The position numbers and the translations under genes were made by a program. Below the pieces are notes generated by a model. The model did no database searches and had not been told where the DNA came from. It worked only from the letters and a program-made list of their open reading frames with translations. DNA of 64,000 nucleotides from the NCBI GenBank assembly GCA_916048095.2, contig CAJZIA020000006.1, positions 12,501 through 76,500 of the forward strand, given 5' to 3'. Below are positions 51,500 through 62,800 of the stretch, piece by piece. The first letter of the stretch is position 1. Every line of letters begins with the position of its first letter. This DNA comes from Sacculina carcini (Eukaryota > Arthropoda > Thecostraca > Sacculinidae).

Positions 51500-52134
51500 A
51501 GTGTGCCCTAAGTGTTACCTAAGTGTGCCCTAAGTGTTACCTAAGTGTTATCTAAGTGTGCCCTAAGTGTTACCTAAGTGTGCCCTAAGTGTTACCTAAG
51601 TGTGCCCTAAGTGTTACCTAAGTGTGCCCTAAGTGTTACGTAAGTGTGCCCTAAGTGTTACCTAAGTGTGCCCTAAGTGTTACCTAAGTGTGCCCTAAGT
51701 GTTACCTAAGTGTGCCCTAAGTGTTACCTAAGTGTGCCCTAAGTGTTACCTAAGTGTGCCCTAAGTGTTACCTAAGTGTGCCCTAAGTGTTACCTAAGTG
51801 TGCCCTAAGTGTTACCCAAGTGTTACCCAAGTGTGCCCTAAGTGTTACCTAAGTGTATCCTAAGTGTGTCCTAAGTGTTTCCTAAGTGTTACCTAAGTGT
51901 TACCTAAGTGTGCCCTAAGTGTGCCCTAAGTGTTACCCAAGTGTTACCCAAGTGTGCCCTAAGTGTTACCTAAGTGTATCCTAAGTGTGTCCTAAGTGTT
52001 TCCTAAGTGTTACCTAAGTGTTACCTAAGTGTGCCTTAAGTGTTACCTAAGTGTGGCCTAATTGTTACCTAAGTGTGCACTAAGTATGCACTAAGTGAGC
52101 CCTAAGTGTGCCCTAAGTGTGCCCTAAGTGTTAC
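51500..52134 (+). repeat. Direct repeat with doubled cassette 2 (offset 3,025), copy 1
   Basis: Cassette 2 occurs twice, starting at 51816 and 51937, 121 bp apart, followed by cassette 3 at 52036. The same arrangement recurs at 54841, 54962 and 55061, all exactly 3,025 bp (275 monomers) on. Also in register are the ttat unit near 51551 and TTACGTAA at 51640. The match ends where this copy has plain ctaag and the other has gtaactg. Confidence 0.85.
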
Positions 52135-54524
52135 CTAAGTGTGCCCTAAGTGTTACGTAAGTGTGCCCTAAGTGTTACCTAAGTGTGCCCTAAGTGTTAC
52201 CTAAGTGTTACCTAAGTGTTACCTAAGTGTGCCCTAAGTGTTACCTAAGTGTGCCCTAAGTGTTACCTAAGTGTGCCCTAAGTGTTACCTAAGTGTGCCC
52301 TAAGTGTTACCTAAGTGTGCCCTAAGTGTTACCTAAGTGTGCCCTAAGTGTGCACTAAGTGAGCCCTAAGTGTGCCCTAAGTGTGCCCTAAGTGTTACGT
52401 AAGTGTGCCCTAAGTGTTACGTAAGTGTGCCCTAAGTGTTACCTAAGTGTTACCTAAGTGTGCCCTAAGTGTTACCTAAGTGTGCCCTAAGTGTTACCTA
52501 AGTGTGCCCTAAGTGTTACCTAAGTGTGCCCTAAGTGTTACCTAAGTGTGCCCTAAGTGTTACGTAAGTGTGCCCTAAGTGTTACCTAAGTGTGCCCTAA
52601 GTGTTACCTTAGTGTGCCCTAAGTGTTACCTAAGTGTGCCCTAAGTGTTACCTAAGTGTGCCCTAAGTGTTACCTAAGTGTGCCCTAAGTGTTACCTAAG
52701 TGTGCCCTAAGTGTTACCTAAGTGTGCCCTAAGTGTTACCCAAGTGTTACCCAAGTGTGCCCTAAGTGTTACCTAAGTGTATCCTAAGTGTGTCCTAAGT
52801 GTTACCTAAGTGTTACCTAAGTGTACCCTAAGTGTTACCTAAGTGTTACCTAAGTGTTACCTAAGTGTTACCTAAGTGTTACCTAAGTGTGCCCTAAGTG
52901 TTACCTAAGTGTGCCCTAAGTGTTACCTAAGTGTGCCCTAAGTGTTACCCAAGTGTTACCCAAGTGTGCCCTAAGTGTTACCTAAGTGTATCCTAAGTGT
53001 GTCCTAAGTGTTTCCTAAGTGTTACCTAAGTGTTACCTAAGTGTGCCCTAAGTGTTACCTAAGTGTGCCCTAAGTGTGCACTAAGTGAGCCCTAAGTGTG
53101 CCCTAAGTGTGCCCTAAGTGTTACGTAAGTGTGCCCTAAGTGTTACGTAAGTTTGCCCTAAGTGTTACCTAAGTGTGCCCTAAGTGTTACCTAAGTGTGC
53201 CCTAAGTGTTACCTAAGTGTTACCTAAGTGTGCCCTAAGTGTTACCTAAGTGTTACCTAAGTGTGCCCCAAGTGTTACCTAAGTGTGCCCTAAGTGTTAC
53301 CTAAGTGTTACCTAAGTGTTACCTAAGTGGGCCCTAAGTATTACCTAAGTGTGCCCTAAGTGTGCCCTAAGTGTGCCCTAAGTGTGCCCTAAGTGTTACC
53401 TAAGTGTTACCTAAGTGTTACCTAAGTGTGCCCTAAGTTTTACCTAAGTGTTACCTAAGTGTGCCCTAAGTGTTACCTAAGTGTTACCTAAGTGTTACCT
53501 AAGTGTTACCTAAGTGTTACCTAAGTGTTACCTAAGTGTTACCTAAGTGTTACCTAAGTGTTACCTAAGTGTGCCCTAAGTGTTACCTAAGTGTGCCCTA
53601 AGTGTTACCTAAGTGTGCCCTAAGTGTTACCTAAGTGTTACCTAAGTGTGCCCTAAGTGTTACCTAAGTGTTACCTAAGTGTGCCCTAAGTGTTACCTAA
53701 GTGTGCCCTAAGTGTTACCTAAGTGTTACCTAAGTGTGCCCTAAGTGTTACCTAAGTGTGCCCTAAGTGTTACCTAAGTGTGCCCTAAGTGTTACCTAAG
53801 TGTGCCCTAAGTGTTACCTAAGTGTGCCCTAAGTGTGCACTAAGTGAGCCCTAAGTGTGCCCTAAGTGTGCCCTAAGTGTTACGTAAGTGTGCCCTAAGT
53901 GTTACGTAAGTGTGCCCTAAGTGTTACCTAAGTGTTACCTAAGTGTGCCCTAAGTGTTACCTAAGTGTGCCCTAAGTGTTACCTAAGTGTGCCCTAAGTG
54001 TTACCTAAGTGTGCCCTAAGTGTTACCTAAGTGTGCCCTAAGTGTTACGTAAGTGTGCCCTAAGTGTTACCTAAGTGTGCCCTAAGTGTTACCTAAGTGT
54101 GCCCTAAGTGTTACCTAAGTGTGCCCTAAGTGTTACCTAAGTGTGCCCTAAGTGTTACCTAAGTGTGCCCTAAGTGTTACCTAAGTGTGCCCTAAGTGTG
54201 CACTAAGTGAGCCCTAAGTGTGCCCTAAGTGTGCCCTAAGTGTTACGTAAGTGTGCCCTAAGTGTTACGTAAGTGTGCCCTAAGTGTTACCTAAGTGTTA
54301 CCTAAGTGTGCCCTAAGTGTTACCTAAGTGTGCCCTAAGTGTTACCTAAGTGTGCCCTAAGTGTTACCTAAGTGTGCCCTAAGTGTTACCTAAGTGTGCC
54401 CTAAGTGTTACGTAAGTGTGCCCTAAGTGTTACCTAAGTGTGCCCTAAGTGTTACCTAAGTGTGCCCTAAGTGTTACCTAAGTGTGCCCTAAGTGTTACC
54501 TAAGTGTGCCCTAAGTGTTACCTA

Positions 54525-55159
54525 AGTGTGCCCTAAGTGTTACCTAAGTGTGCCCTAAGTGTTACCTAAGTGTTATCTAAGTGTGCCCTAAGTGTTACCT
54601 AAGTGTGCCCTAAGTGTTACCTAAGTGTGCCCTAAGTGTTACCTAAGTGTGCCCTAAGTGTTACGTAAGTGTGCCCTAAGTGTTACCTAAGTGTGCCCTA
54701 AGTGTTACCTAAGTGTGCCCTAAGTGTTACCTAAGTGTGCCCTAAGTGTTACCTAAGTGTGCCCTAAGTGTTACCTAAGTGTGCCCTAAGTGTTACCTAA
54801 GTGTGCCCTAAGTGTTACCTAAGTGTGCCCTAAGTGTTACCCAAGTGTTACCCAAGTGTGCCCTAAGTGTTACCTAAGTGTATCCTAAGTGTGTCCTAAG
54901 TGTTTCCTAAGTGTTACCTAAGTGTTACCTAAGTGTGCCCTAAGTGTGCCCTAAGTGTTACCCAAGTGTTACCCAAGTGTGCCCTAAGTGTTACCTAAGT
55001 GTATCCTAAGTGTGTCCTAAGTGTTTCCTAAGTGTTACCTAAGTGTTACCTAAGTGTGCCTTAAGTGTTACCTAAGTGTGGCCTAATTGTTACCTAAGTG
55101 TGCACTAAGTATGCACTAAGTGAGCCCTAAGTGTGCCCTAAGTGTGCCCTAAGTGTTAC
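54525..55159 (+). repeat. Direct repeat with doubled cassette 2 (offset 3,025), copy 2
   Basis: Second copy of the 51500-52134 arrangement. Doubled cassette 2 with 121-bp spacing also occurs in reverse complement in the inverted block, for example near 15360-15540, 21220-21400, 23640-23820, 29010-29190 and 29810-29990, and a tripled form lies near 11750-11960. It is thus an older higher-order feature and not a local accident. Confidence 0.83.
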
Positions 55160-57311
55160 GTAACTGTGCCCTAAGTGTTACGTAAGTGTGCCCTAAGTGT
55201 TACCTAAGTGTGCCCTAAGTGTTACCTAAGTGTTACCTAAGTGTTACCTAAGTGTGCCCTAAGTGTTACCTAAGTGTGCCCTAAGTGTTACCTAAGTGTG
55301 CCCTAAGTGTTACCTAAGTGTGCCCTAAGTGTTACCTAAGTGTGCCCTAAGTGTTACCTAAGTGTGCCCTAAGTGTGCACTAAGTGAGCCCTAAGTATGC
55401 CCTAAGTGTGCCCTAAGTGTTACGTAAGTGTGCCCTAAGTGTTACGTAAGTGTGCCCTAAGTGTTACCTAAGTGTTACCTAAGTGTGCCCTAAGTGTTAC
55501 CTAAGTGTGCCCTAAGTGTTACCTAAGTGTGCCCTAAGTGTTACCTAAGTGTGCCCTAAGTGTTACCTAAGTGTGCCCTAAGTGTTACGTAAGTGTGCCC
55601 TAAGTGTTACCTAAGTGTGCCCTAAGTGTTACCTTAGTGTGCCCTAAGTGTTACCTAAGTGTGCCCTAAGTGTTACCTAAGTGTGCCCTAAGTGTTACCT
55701 AAGTGTGCCCTAAGTGTTACCTAAGTGTGCCCTAAGTGTTACCTAAGTGTGCCCTAAGTGTTACCCAAGTGTTACCCAAGTGTGCCCTAAGTGTTACCTA
55801 AGTGTATCCTAAGTGTGTCCTAAGTGTTACCTAAGTGTTACCTAAGTGTACCCTAAGTGTTACCTAAGTGTTACCTAAGTGTTACCTAAGTGTTACCTAA
55901 GTGTTACCTAAATGTGCCCTAAGTGTTACCTAAGTGTGCCCTAAGTGTTACCTAAGTGTGCCCTAAGTGTTACCCAAGTGTTACCCAAGTGTGCCCTAAG
56001 TGTTACCGAAGTGTATCCTAAGTGTGTCCTAAGTGTTTCCTAAGTGTTACCTAAGTGTTACCTAAGTGTGCCCTAAGTGTTACCTAAGTGTGCCCTAAGT
56101 GTGCACTAAGTGGGCCCTAAGTGTGCCCTAAGTGTGCCCTAAGTGTTACGTAAGTGTGCCCTAAGTGTTACGTAAGTTTGCCCTAAGTGTTACCTAAGTG
56201 TGCCCTAAGTGTTACCTAAGTGTGCCCTAAGTGTTACCTAAGTGTTACCTAAGTGTGCCCTAAGTGTTACCTAAGTGTTACCTAAGTGTGCCCCAAGTGT
56301 TACCTAAGTGTGCCCTAAGTGTTACCTAAGTGTTACCTAAGTGTTACCTAAGTGGGCCCTAAGTATTACCTAAGTGTGCCCTAAGTGTGCCCTAAGTGTG
56401 CCCTAAGTGTGCCCTAAGTGTTACCTAAGTGTTATCTAAGTGTTACCTAAGTGTGCCCTAAGTTTTACCTAAGTGTTACCTAAGTGTGCCCTAAGTGTTA
56501 CCTAAGTGTTACCTAAGTGTTACCTAAGTGTTACCTAAGTGTTACCTAAGTGTTACCTAAGTGTTACCTAAGTGTTACCTAAGTGTGCCCTAAGTGTTAC
56601 CTAAGTGTGCCCTAAGTGTTACCTAAGTGTGCCCTAAGTGTTACCTAAGTGTTACCTAAGTGTGCCCTAAGTGTTACCTAAGTGTTACCTAAGTGTGCCC
56701 TAAGTGTTACCTAAGTGTGCCCTAAGTGTTACCTAAGTGTTACCTAAGTGTGCCCTAAGTGTTACCTAAGTGTGCCCTAAGTGTTACCTAAGTGTGCCCT
56801 AAGTGTTACCTAAGTGTGCCCTAAGTGTTACCTAAGTGTGCCCTAAGTGTGCACTAAGTGAGCCCTAAGTGTGCCCTAAGTGTGCCCTAAGTGTTACGTA
56901 AGTGTGCCCTAAGTGTTACGTAAGTGTGCCCTAAGTGTTACCTAAGTGTTACCTAAGTGTGCCCTAAGTGTTACCTAAGTGTGCCCTAAGTGTTACCTAA
57001 GTGTGCCCTAAGTGTTACCTAAGTGTGCCCTAAGTGTTACCTAAGTGTGCCCTAAGTGTTACGTAAGTGTGCCCTAAGTGTTACCTAAGTGTGCCCTAAG
57101 TGTTACCTAAGTGTGCCCTAAGTGTTACCTAAGTGTGCCCTAAGTGTTACCTAAGTGTGCCCTAAGTGTTACCTAAGTGTGCCCTAAGTGTTACCTAAGT
57201 GTGCCCTAAGTGTTACCTAAGTGTGCCCTAAGTGTTACCCAAGTGTTACCCAAGTGTGCCCTAAGTGTTACCTAAGTGTATCCTAAGTGTGTCCTAAGTG
57301 TTACCTAAGTG

Positions 57312-57901
57312 TTACCTAAGTGTTACCTAAGTGTTACCTAAGTGTTACCTAAGTGTTACCTAAGTGTTACCTAAGTGTGCCCTAAGTGCTACCTAAGTGT
57401 GCCCTAGGTGTGCCCTAAGTGTTACCTAAGTGTGCCCTAAGTGTTACCTAAGTGTGCCCTAAGTGTTACCTAAGTGTGCCTTAAGTGTTACCTAAGTGTG
57501 GCCTAATTGTTACCTAAGTGTGCACTAAGTATGCACTAAGTGAGCCCTAAGTGTGCCCTAAGTGTGCCCTAAGTGTTACGTAACTGTGCCCTAAGTGTTA
57601 CGTAAGTGTGCCCTAAGTGTTACCTAAGTGTGCCCTAAGTGTTACCTAAGTGTGCCCTAAGTGTTACCTAAGTGTGCCCTAAGTGTTACCTAAGTGTTAC
57701 CTAAGTGTTATCTAAGTGTGCCCTAAGTGTTACCTAAGTGTGCCCTAAGTGTTACCTAAGTGTGCCCTAAGTGTTACCTAAGTGTGCCCTAAGTGTTACC
57801 TAAGTGTTACCTAAGTGTGCCCTAAGTGTTACCTAAGTGTGCCCTAAGTGTTACCTAAGTGTGCCCTAAGTGTTACCTAAGTGTGCCCTAAGTGTTACCT
57901 A
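57312..57901 (+). repeat. Direct repeat, copy 1 (offset 1,980)
   Basis: About 590 bp matching 59292-59881 at 1,980 bp (180 monomers). It contains the paired gctacc and ctaggtg variants, cassette 3 (57481) and a ttat unit. The gctacc/ctagg pair also appears in reverse complement in the inverted block (near 35235, 37105, 39220, 43135 and 45345), which ties the two orientations to one higher-order family. Confidence 0.86.
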
Positions 57902-59291
57902 AGTGTGCCCTAAGTGTTACCTAAGTGTGCCCTAAGTGTTACCTAAGTGTGCCCTAAGTGTGCACTAAGTGAGCCCTAAGTGTGCCCTAAGTGTGCCCTA
58001 AGTGTTACGTAAGTGTGCCCTAAGTGTTACGTAAGTGTGCCCTAAGTGTTACCTAAGTGTGCCCTAAGTGTTACCTAAGTGTGCCCTAAGTGTTACCTAA
58101 GTGTGCCCTAAGTGTCACCTAAGTGTGCCCTAAGTGTGCACTAAGTGAGCCCTAAGTGTGCCCTAAGTGTGCCCTAAGTGTTACGTAAGTGTGCCCTAAG
58201 TGTTACGTAAGTGTGCCCTAAGTGTTACCTAAGTGTTACCTAAGTGTGCCCTAAGTGTTACCTAAGTGTGCCCTAATTGTTACCTAAGTGTGCCCTAAGT
58301 GTTACCTAAGTGTGCCCTAAGTGTTACCTAAGTGTGCCCTAAGTGTTACGTAAGTGTGCCCTAAGTGTTACCTAAGTGTGCCCTAAGTGTTACCTAAGTG
58401 TGCCCTAAGTGTTACCTAAGTGTGCCCTAAGTGTTACCTAAGTGTTATCTAAGTGTGCCCTAAGTGTTACCTAAGTGTGCCCTAAGTGTTACCTAAGTGT
58501 GCCCTAAGTGTTACCTAAGTGTGCCCTAAGTGTTACGTAAGTGTGCCCTAAGTGTTACCTAAGTGTGCCCTAAGTGTTACCTAAGTGTGCCCTAAGTGTT
58601 ACCTAAGTGTGCCCTAAGTGTTACCTAAGTGTGCCCTAAGTGTTACCTAAGTGTTACCTAAGTGTTACCTAAGTGTGCCCTAAGTGTTACCTAAGTGTGC
58701 CCTAAGTGTTACCCAAGTGTTACCCAAGTGTGCCCTAAGTGTTACCTAAGTGTATCCTAAGTGTGTCCTAAGTGTTACCTAAGTGTGCCCTAAGTGTGCA
58801 CTAAGTGAGCCCTAAGTGTGCCCTAAGTGTGCCCTAAGTGTTACGTAAGTGTGCCCTAAGTGTTACGTAAGTTTGCCCTAAGTGTTACCTAAGTGTGCCC
58901 TAAGTGTTACCTAAGTGTGCCCTAAGTGTTACCTAAGTGTGCCCTAAGTGTTACCTAAGTGTTACCTAAGTGTGCCCTAAGCGTTACCTAAGTGTTACCT
59001 AAGTGTGCCCTAAGTGTTACCTAAGTGTGCCCTAAGTGTTACCTAAGTGTTACCTAAGTGTGCCCTAAGTGTTACCTAAGTGTGCCCTAAGTGTTACCTA
59101 AGTGTGCCCTAAGTGTTACCTAAGTGTGCCCTAAGTGTTACCTAAGTGTGCCCTAAGTGTTACCTAAGTGTGCCCTAAGTGTTACCTAAGTGTGCCCTAA
59201 GTGTTACCTAAGTGTGCCCTAAGTGTTACCCAAGTGTTACCCAAGTGTGCCCTAAGTGTTACCTAAGTGTATCCTAAGTGTGTCCTAAGTG

Positions 59292-59881
59292 TTACCTAAG
59301 TGTTACCTAAGTGTTACCTAAGTGTTACCTAAGTGTTACCTAAGTGTTACCTAAGTGTGCCCTAAGTGCTACCTAAGTGTGCCCTAGGTGTGCCCTAAGT
59401 GTTACCTAAGTGTGCCCTAAGTGTTACCTAAGTGTGCCCTAAGTGTTACCTAAGTGTGCCTTAAGTGTTACCTAAGTGTGGCCTAATTGTTACCTAAGTG
59501 TGCACTAAGTATGCACTAAGTGAGCCCTAAGTGTGCCCTAAGTGTGCCCTAAGTGTTACGTAACTGTGCCCTAAGTGTTACGTAAGTGTGCCCTAAGTGT
59601 TACCTAAGTGTGCCCTAAGTGTTACCTAAGTGTGCCCTAAGTGTTACCTAAGTGTGCCCTAAGTGTTACCTAAGTGTTACCTAAGTGTTATCTAAGTGTG
59701 CCCTAAGTGTTACCTAAGTGTGCCCTAAGTGTTACCTAAGTGTGCCCTAAGTGTTACCTAAGTGTGCCCTAAGTGTTACCTAAGTGTTACCTAAGTGTGC
59801 CCTAAGTGTTACCTAAGTGTGCCCTAAGTGTTACCTAAGTGTGCCCTAAGTGTTACCTAAGTGTGCCCTAAGTGTTACCTA
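59292..59881 (+). repeat. Direct repeat, copy 2 (offset 1,980)
   Basis: Second copy. The match ends at 59882, where ctaag has become ctatg, and just after that this copy lacks one 22-bp dimer present in copy 1. The cassette-1 pair that follows is therefore 1,958 bp, not 1,980 bp, from its counterpart. Confidence 0.86.
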
Positions 59882-62800
59882 TGTGTGCCCTAAGTGTTAC
59901 CTAAGTGTGCCCTAAGTGTGCACTAAGTGAGCCCTAAGTGTGCCCTAAGTGTGCCCTAAGTGTTACGTAAGTGTGCCCTAAGTGTTACGTAAGTGTGCCC
60001 TAAGTGTTACCTAAGTGTGCCCTAAGTGTTACCTAAGTGTGCCCTAAGTGTTACCTAAGTGTGCCCTAAGTGTCACCTAAGTGTGCCCTAAGTGTGCACT
60101 AAGTGAGCCCTAAGTGTGCCCTAAGTGTGCCCTAAGTGTTACGTAAGTGTGCCCTAAGTGTTACGTAAGTGTGCCCTAAGTGTTACCTAAGTGTTACCTA
60201 AGTGTGCCCTAAGTGTTACCTAAGTGTGCCCTAATTGTTACCTAAGTGTGCCCTAAGTGTTACCTAAGTGTGCCCTAAGTGTTACCTAAGTGTGCCCTAA
60301 GTGTTACGTAAGTGTGCCCTAAGTGTTACCTAAGTGTGCCCTAAGTGTTACCTAAGTGTGCCCTAAGTGTTACCTAAGTGTGCCCTAAGTGTTACCTAAG
60401 TGTTATCTAAGTGTGCCCTAAGTGTTACCTAAGTGTGCCCTAAGTGTTACCTAAGTGTGCCCTAAGTGTTACCTAAGTGTGCCCTAAGTGTTACGTAAGT
60501 GTGCCCTAAGTGTTACCTAAGTGTGCCCTAAGTGTTACCTAAGTGTGCCCTAAGTGTTACCTAAGTGTGCCCTAAGTGTTACCTAAGTGTGCCCTAAGTG
60601 TTACCTAAGTGTGCCCTAAGTGTTACCTAAGTGTGCCCTAAGTGTTACCTAAGTGTGCCCTAAGTGTTACCCAAGTGTTACCCAAGTGTGCCCTAAGTGT
60701 TACCTAAGTGTATCCTAAGTGTGTCCTAAGTGTTTCCTAAGTGTTACCTAAGTGTTACCTAAGTGTGCCCTAAGTGTTACCTAAGTGTGCCCTAAGTGTG
60801 CACTAAGTGAGCCCTAAGTGTGCCCTAAGTGTGTCCTAAGTGTTACGTAAGTGTGCCCTAAGTGTTACGTAAGTTTGCCCTAAGTGTTACCTAAGTGTGC
60901 CCTAAGTGTTACCTAAGTGTGCCCTAAGTGTTACCTAAGTGTGCCCTAAGTGTTACCTAAGTGTTACCTAAGTGTGCCCTAAGCGTTACCTAAGTGTTAC
61001 CTAAGTGTGCCCTAAGTGTTACCTAAGTGTGCCCTAAGTGTTACCTAAGTGTTACCTAAGTGTGCCCTAAGTGTTACCTAAGTGTGCCCTAAGTGTTACC
61101 TAAGTGTGCCCTAAGTGTTACCTAAGTGTGCCCTAAGTGTTACCTAAGTGTGCCCTAAGTGTTACCTAAGTGTGCCCTAAGTGTGCACTAAGTGAGCCCT
61201 AAGTGTGCCCTAAGTGTGCCCTAAGTGTTACGTAAGTGTGCCCTAAGTGTTACGTAAGTGTGCCCTAAGTGTTACCTAAGTGTTACCTAAGTGTGCCCTA
61301 AGTGTTACCTAAGTGTGCCCTAAGTGTTACCTAAGTGTGCCCTAAGTGTTACCTAAGTGTGCCCTAAGTGTTACCTAAGTGTGCCCTAAGTGTTACGTAA
61401 GTGTGCCCTAAGTGTTACCTAAGTGTGCCCTAAGTGTTACCTTAGTGTGCCCTAAGTGTTACCTAAGTGTGCCCTAAGTGTTACCTAAGTGTGCCCTAAG
61501 TGTTACCTAAGTGTGCCCTAAGTGTTACCTAAGTGTGCCCTAAGTGTTACCTAAGTGTTACCTAAGTGTTACCTAAATGTGCCCTAAGTGTTACCTAAGT
61601 GTGCCCTAAGTGTTACCTAAGTGTGCCCTAAGTGTTACCCAAGTGTTACCCAAGTGTGCCCTAAGTGTTACCTAAGTGTATCCTAAGTGTGTCCTAAGTG
61701 TTTCCTAAGTGTTACCTAAGTGTTACCTAAGTGTGCCCTAAGTGTTACCTAAGTGTGCCCTAAGTGTGCACTAAGTGAGCCCTAAGTGTGCCCTAAGTGT
61801 GCCCTAAGTGTTACGTAAGTGTGCCCTAAGTGTTACGTAAGTTTGCCCTAAGTGTTACCTAAGTGTGCCCTAAGTGTTACCTAAGTGTGCCCTAAGTGTT
61901 ACCTAAGTGTTACCTAAGTGTGCCCTAAGTGTTACCTAAGTGTTACCTAAGTGTGCCCTAAGTGTTACCTAAGTGTGCCCTAAGTGTTACCTAAGTGTTA
62001 CCTAAGTGTGCCCTAAGTGTTACCTAAGTGTGCCCTAAGTGTTACCTAAGTGTGCCCTAAGTGTTACCTAAGTGTGCCCTAAGTGTTACCTAAGTGTGCC
62101 CTAAGTGTGCACTAAGTGAGCCCTAAGTGTGCCCTAAGTGTGCCCTAAGTGTTACGTAAGTGTGCCCTAAGTGTTACGTAAGTGTGCCCTAAGTGTTACC
62201 TAAGTGTTACCTAAGTGTGCCCTAAGTGTTACCTAAGTGTGCCCTAAGTGTTACCTAAGTGTGCCCTAAGTGTTACCTAAGTGTGCCCTAAGTGTTACCT
62301 AAGTGTGCCCTAAGTGTGCACTAAGTGAGCCCTAAGTGTGCCCTAAGTGTGCCCTAAGTGTTACGTAAGTGTGCCCTAAGTGTTACGTAAGTGTGCCCTA
62401 AGTGTTACCTAAGTGTTACCTAAGTGTGCCCTAAGTGTTACCTAAGTGTGCCCTAAGTGTTACCTAAGTGTGCCCTAAGTGTTACCTAAGTGTGCCCTAA
62501 GTGTTACCTAAGTGTGCCCTAAGTGTTACCTAAGTGTGCCCTAAGTGTTACCTAAGTGTGCCCTAAGTGTTACCTAAGTGTGCCCTGAGTGTTACCTAAG
62601 TGTGCCCTAAGTGTTACCCAAGTGTTACCCAAGTGTGCCCTAAGTGTTACCTAAGTGTATCCTAAGTGTGTCCTAAGTGTTTCCTAAGTGTAACCTAAGT
62701 GTTACCTAAGTGTGCCCTAAGTGTTACCTAAGTGTGCCCTAAGTGTGCACTAAGTGAGCCCTAAGTGTGCCCTAAGTGTGCCCTAAGTGTTACGTAAGTG

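Noticed and set aside
40000..51600. A perfect giant palindrome centred on switch 2
   Set aside because: Cassettes and rare variants are not at equal distances on the two sides; for example the nearest cassette is 66 bp to the right but over 2 kb to the left. Only the monomer-level palindrome holds.
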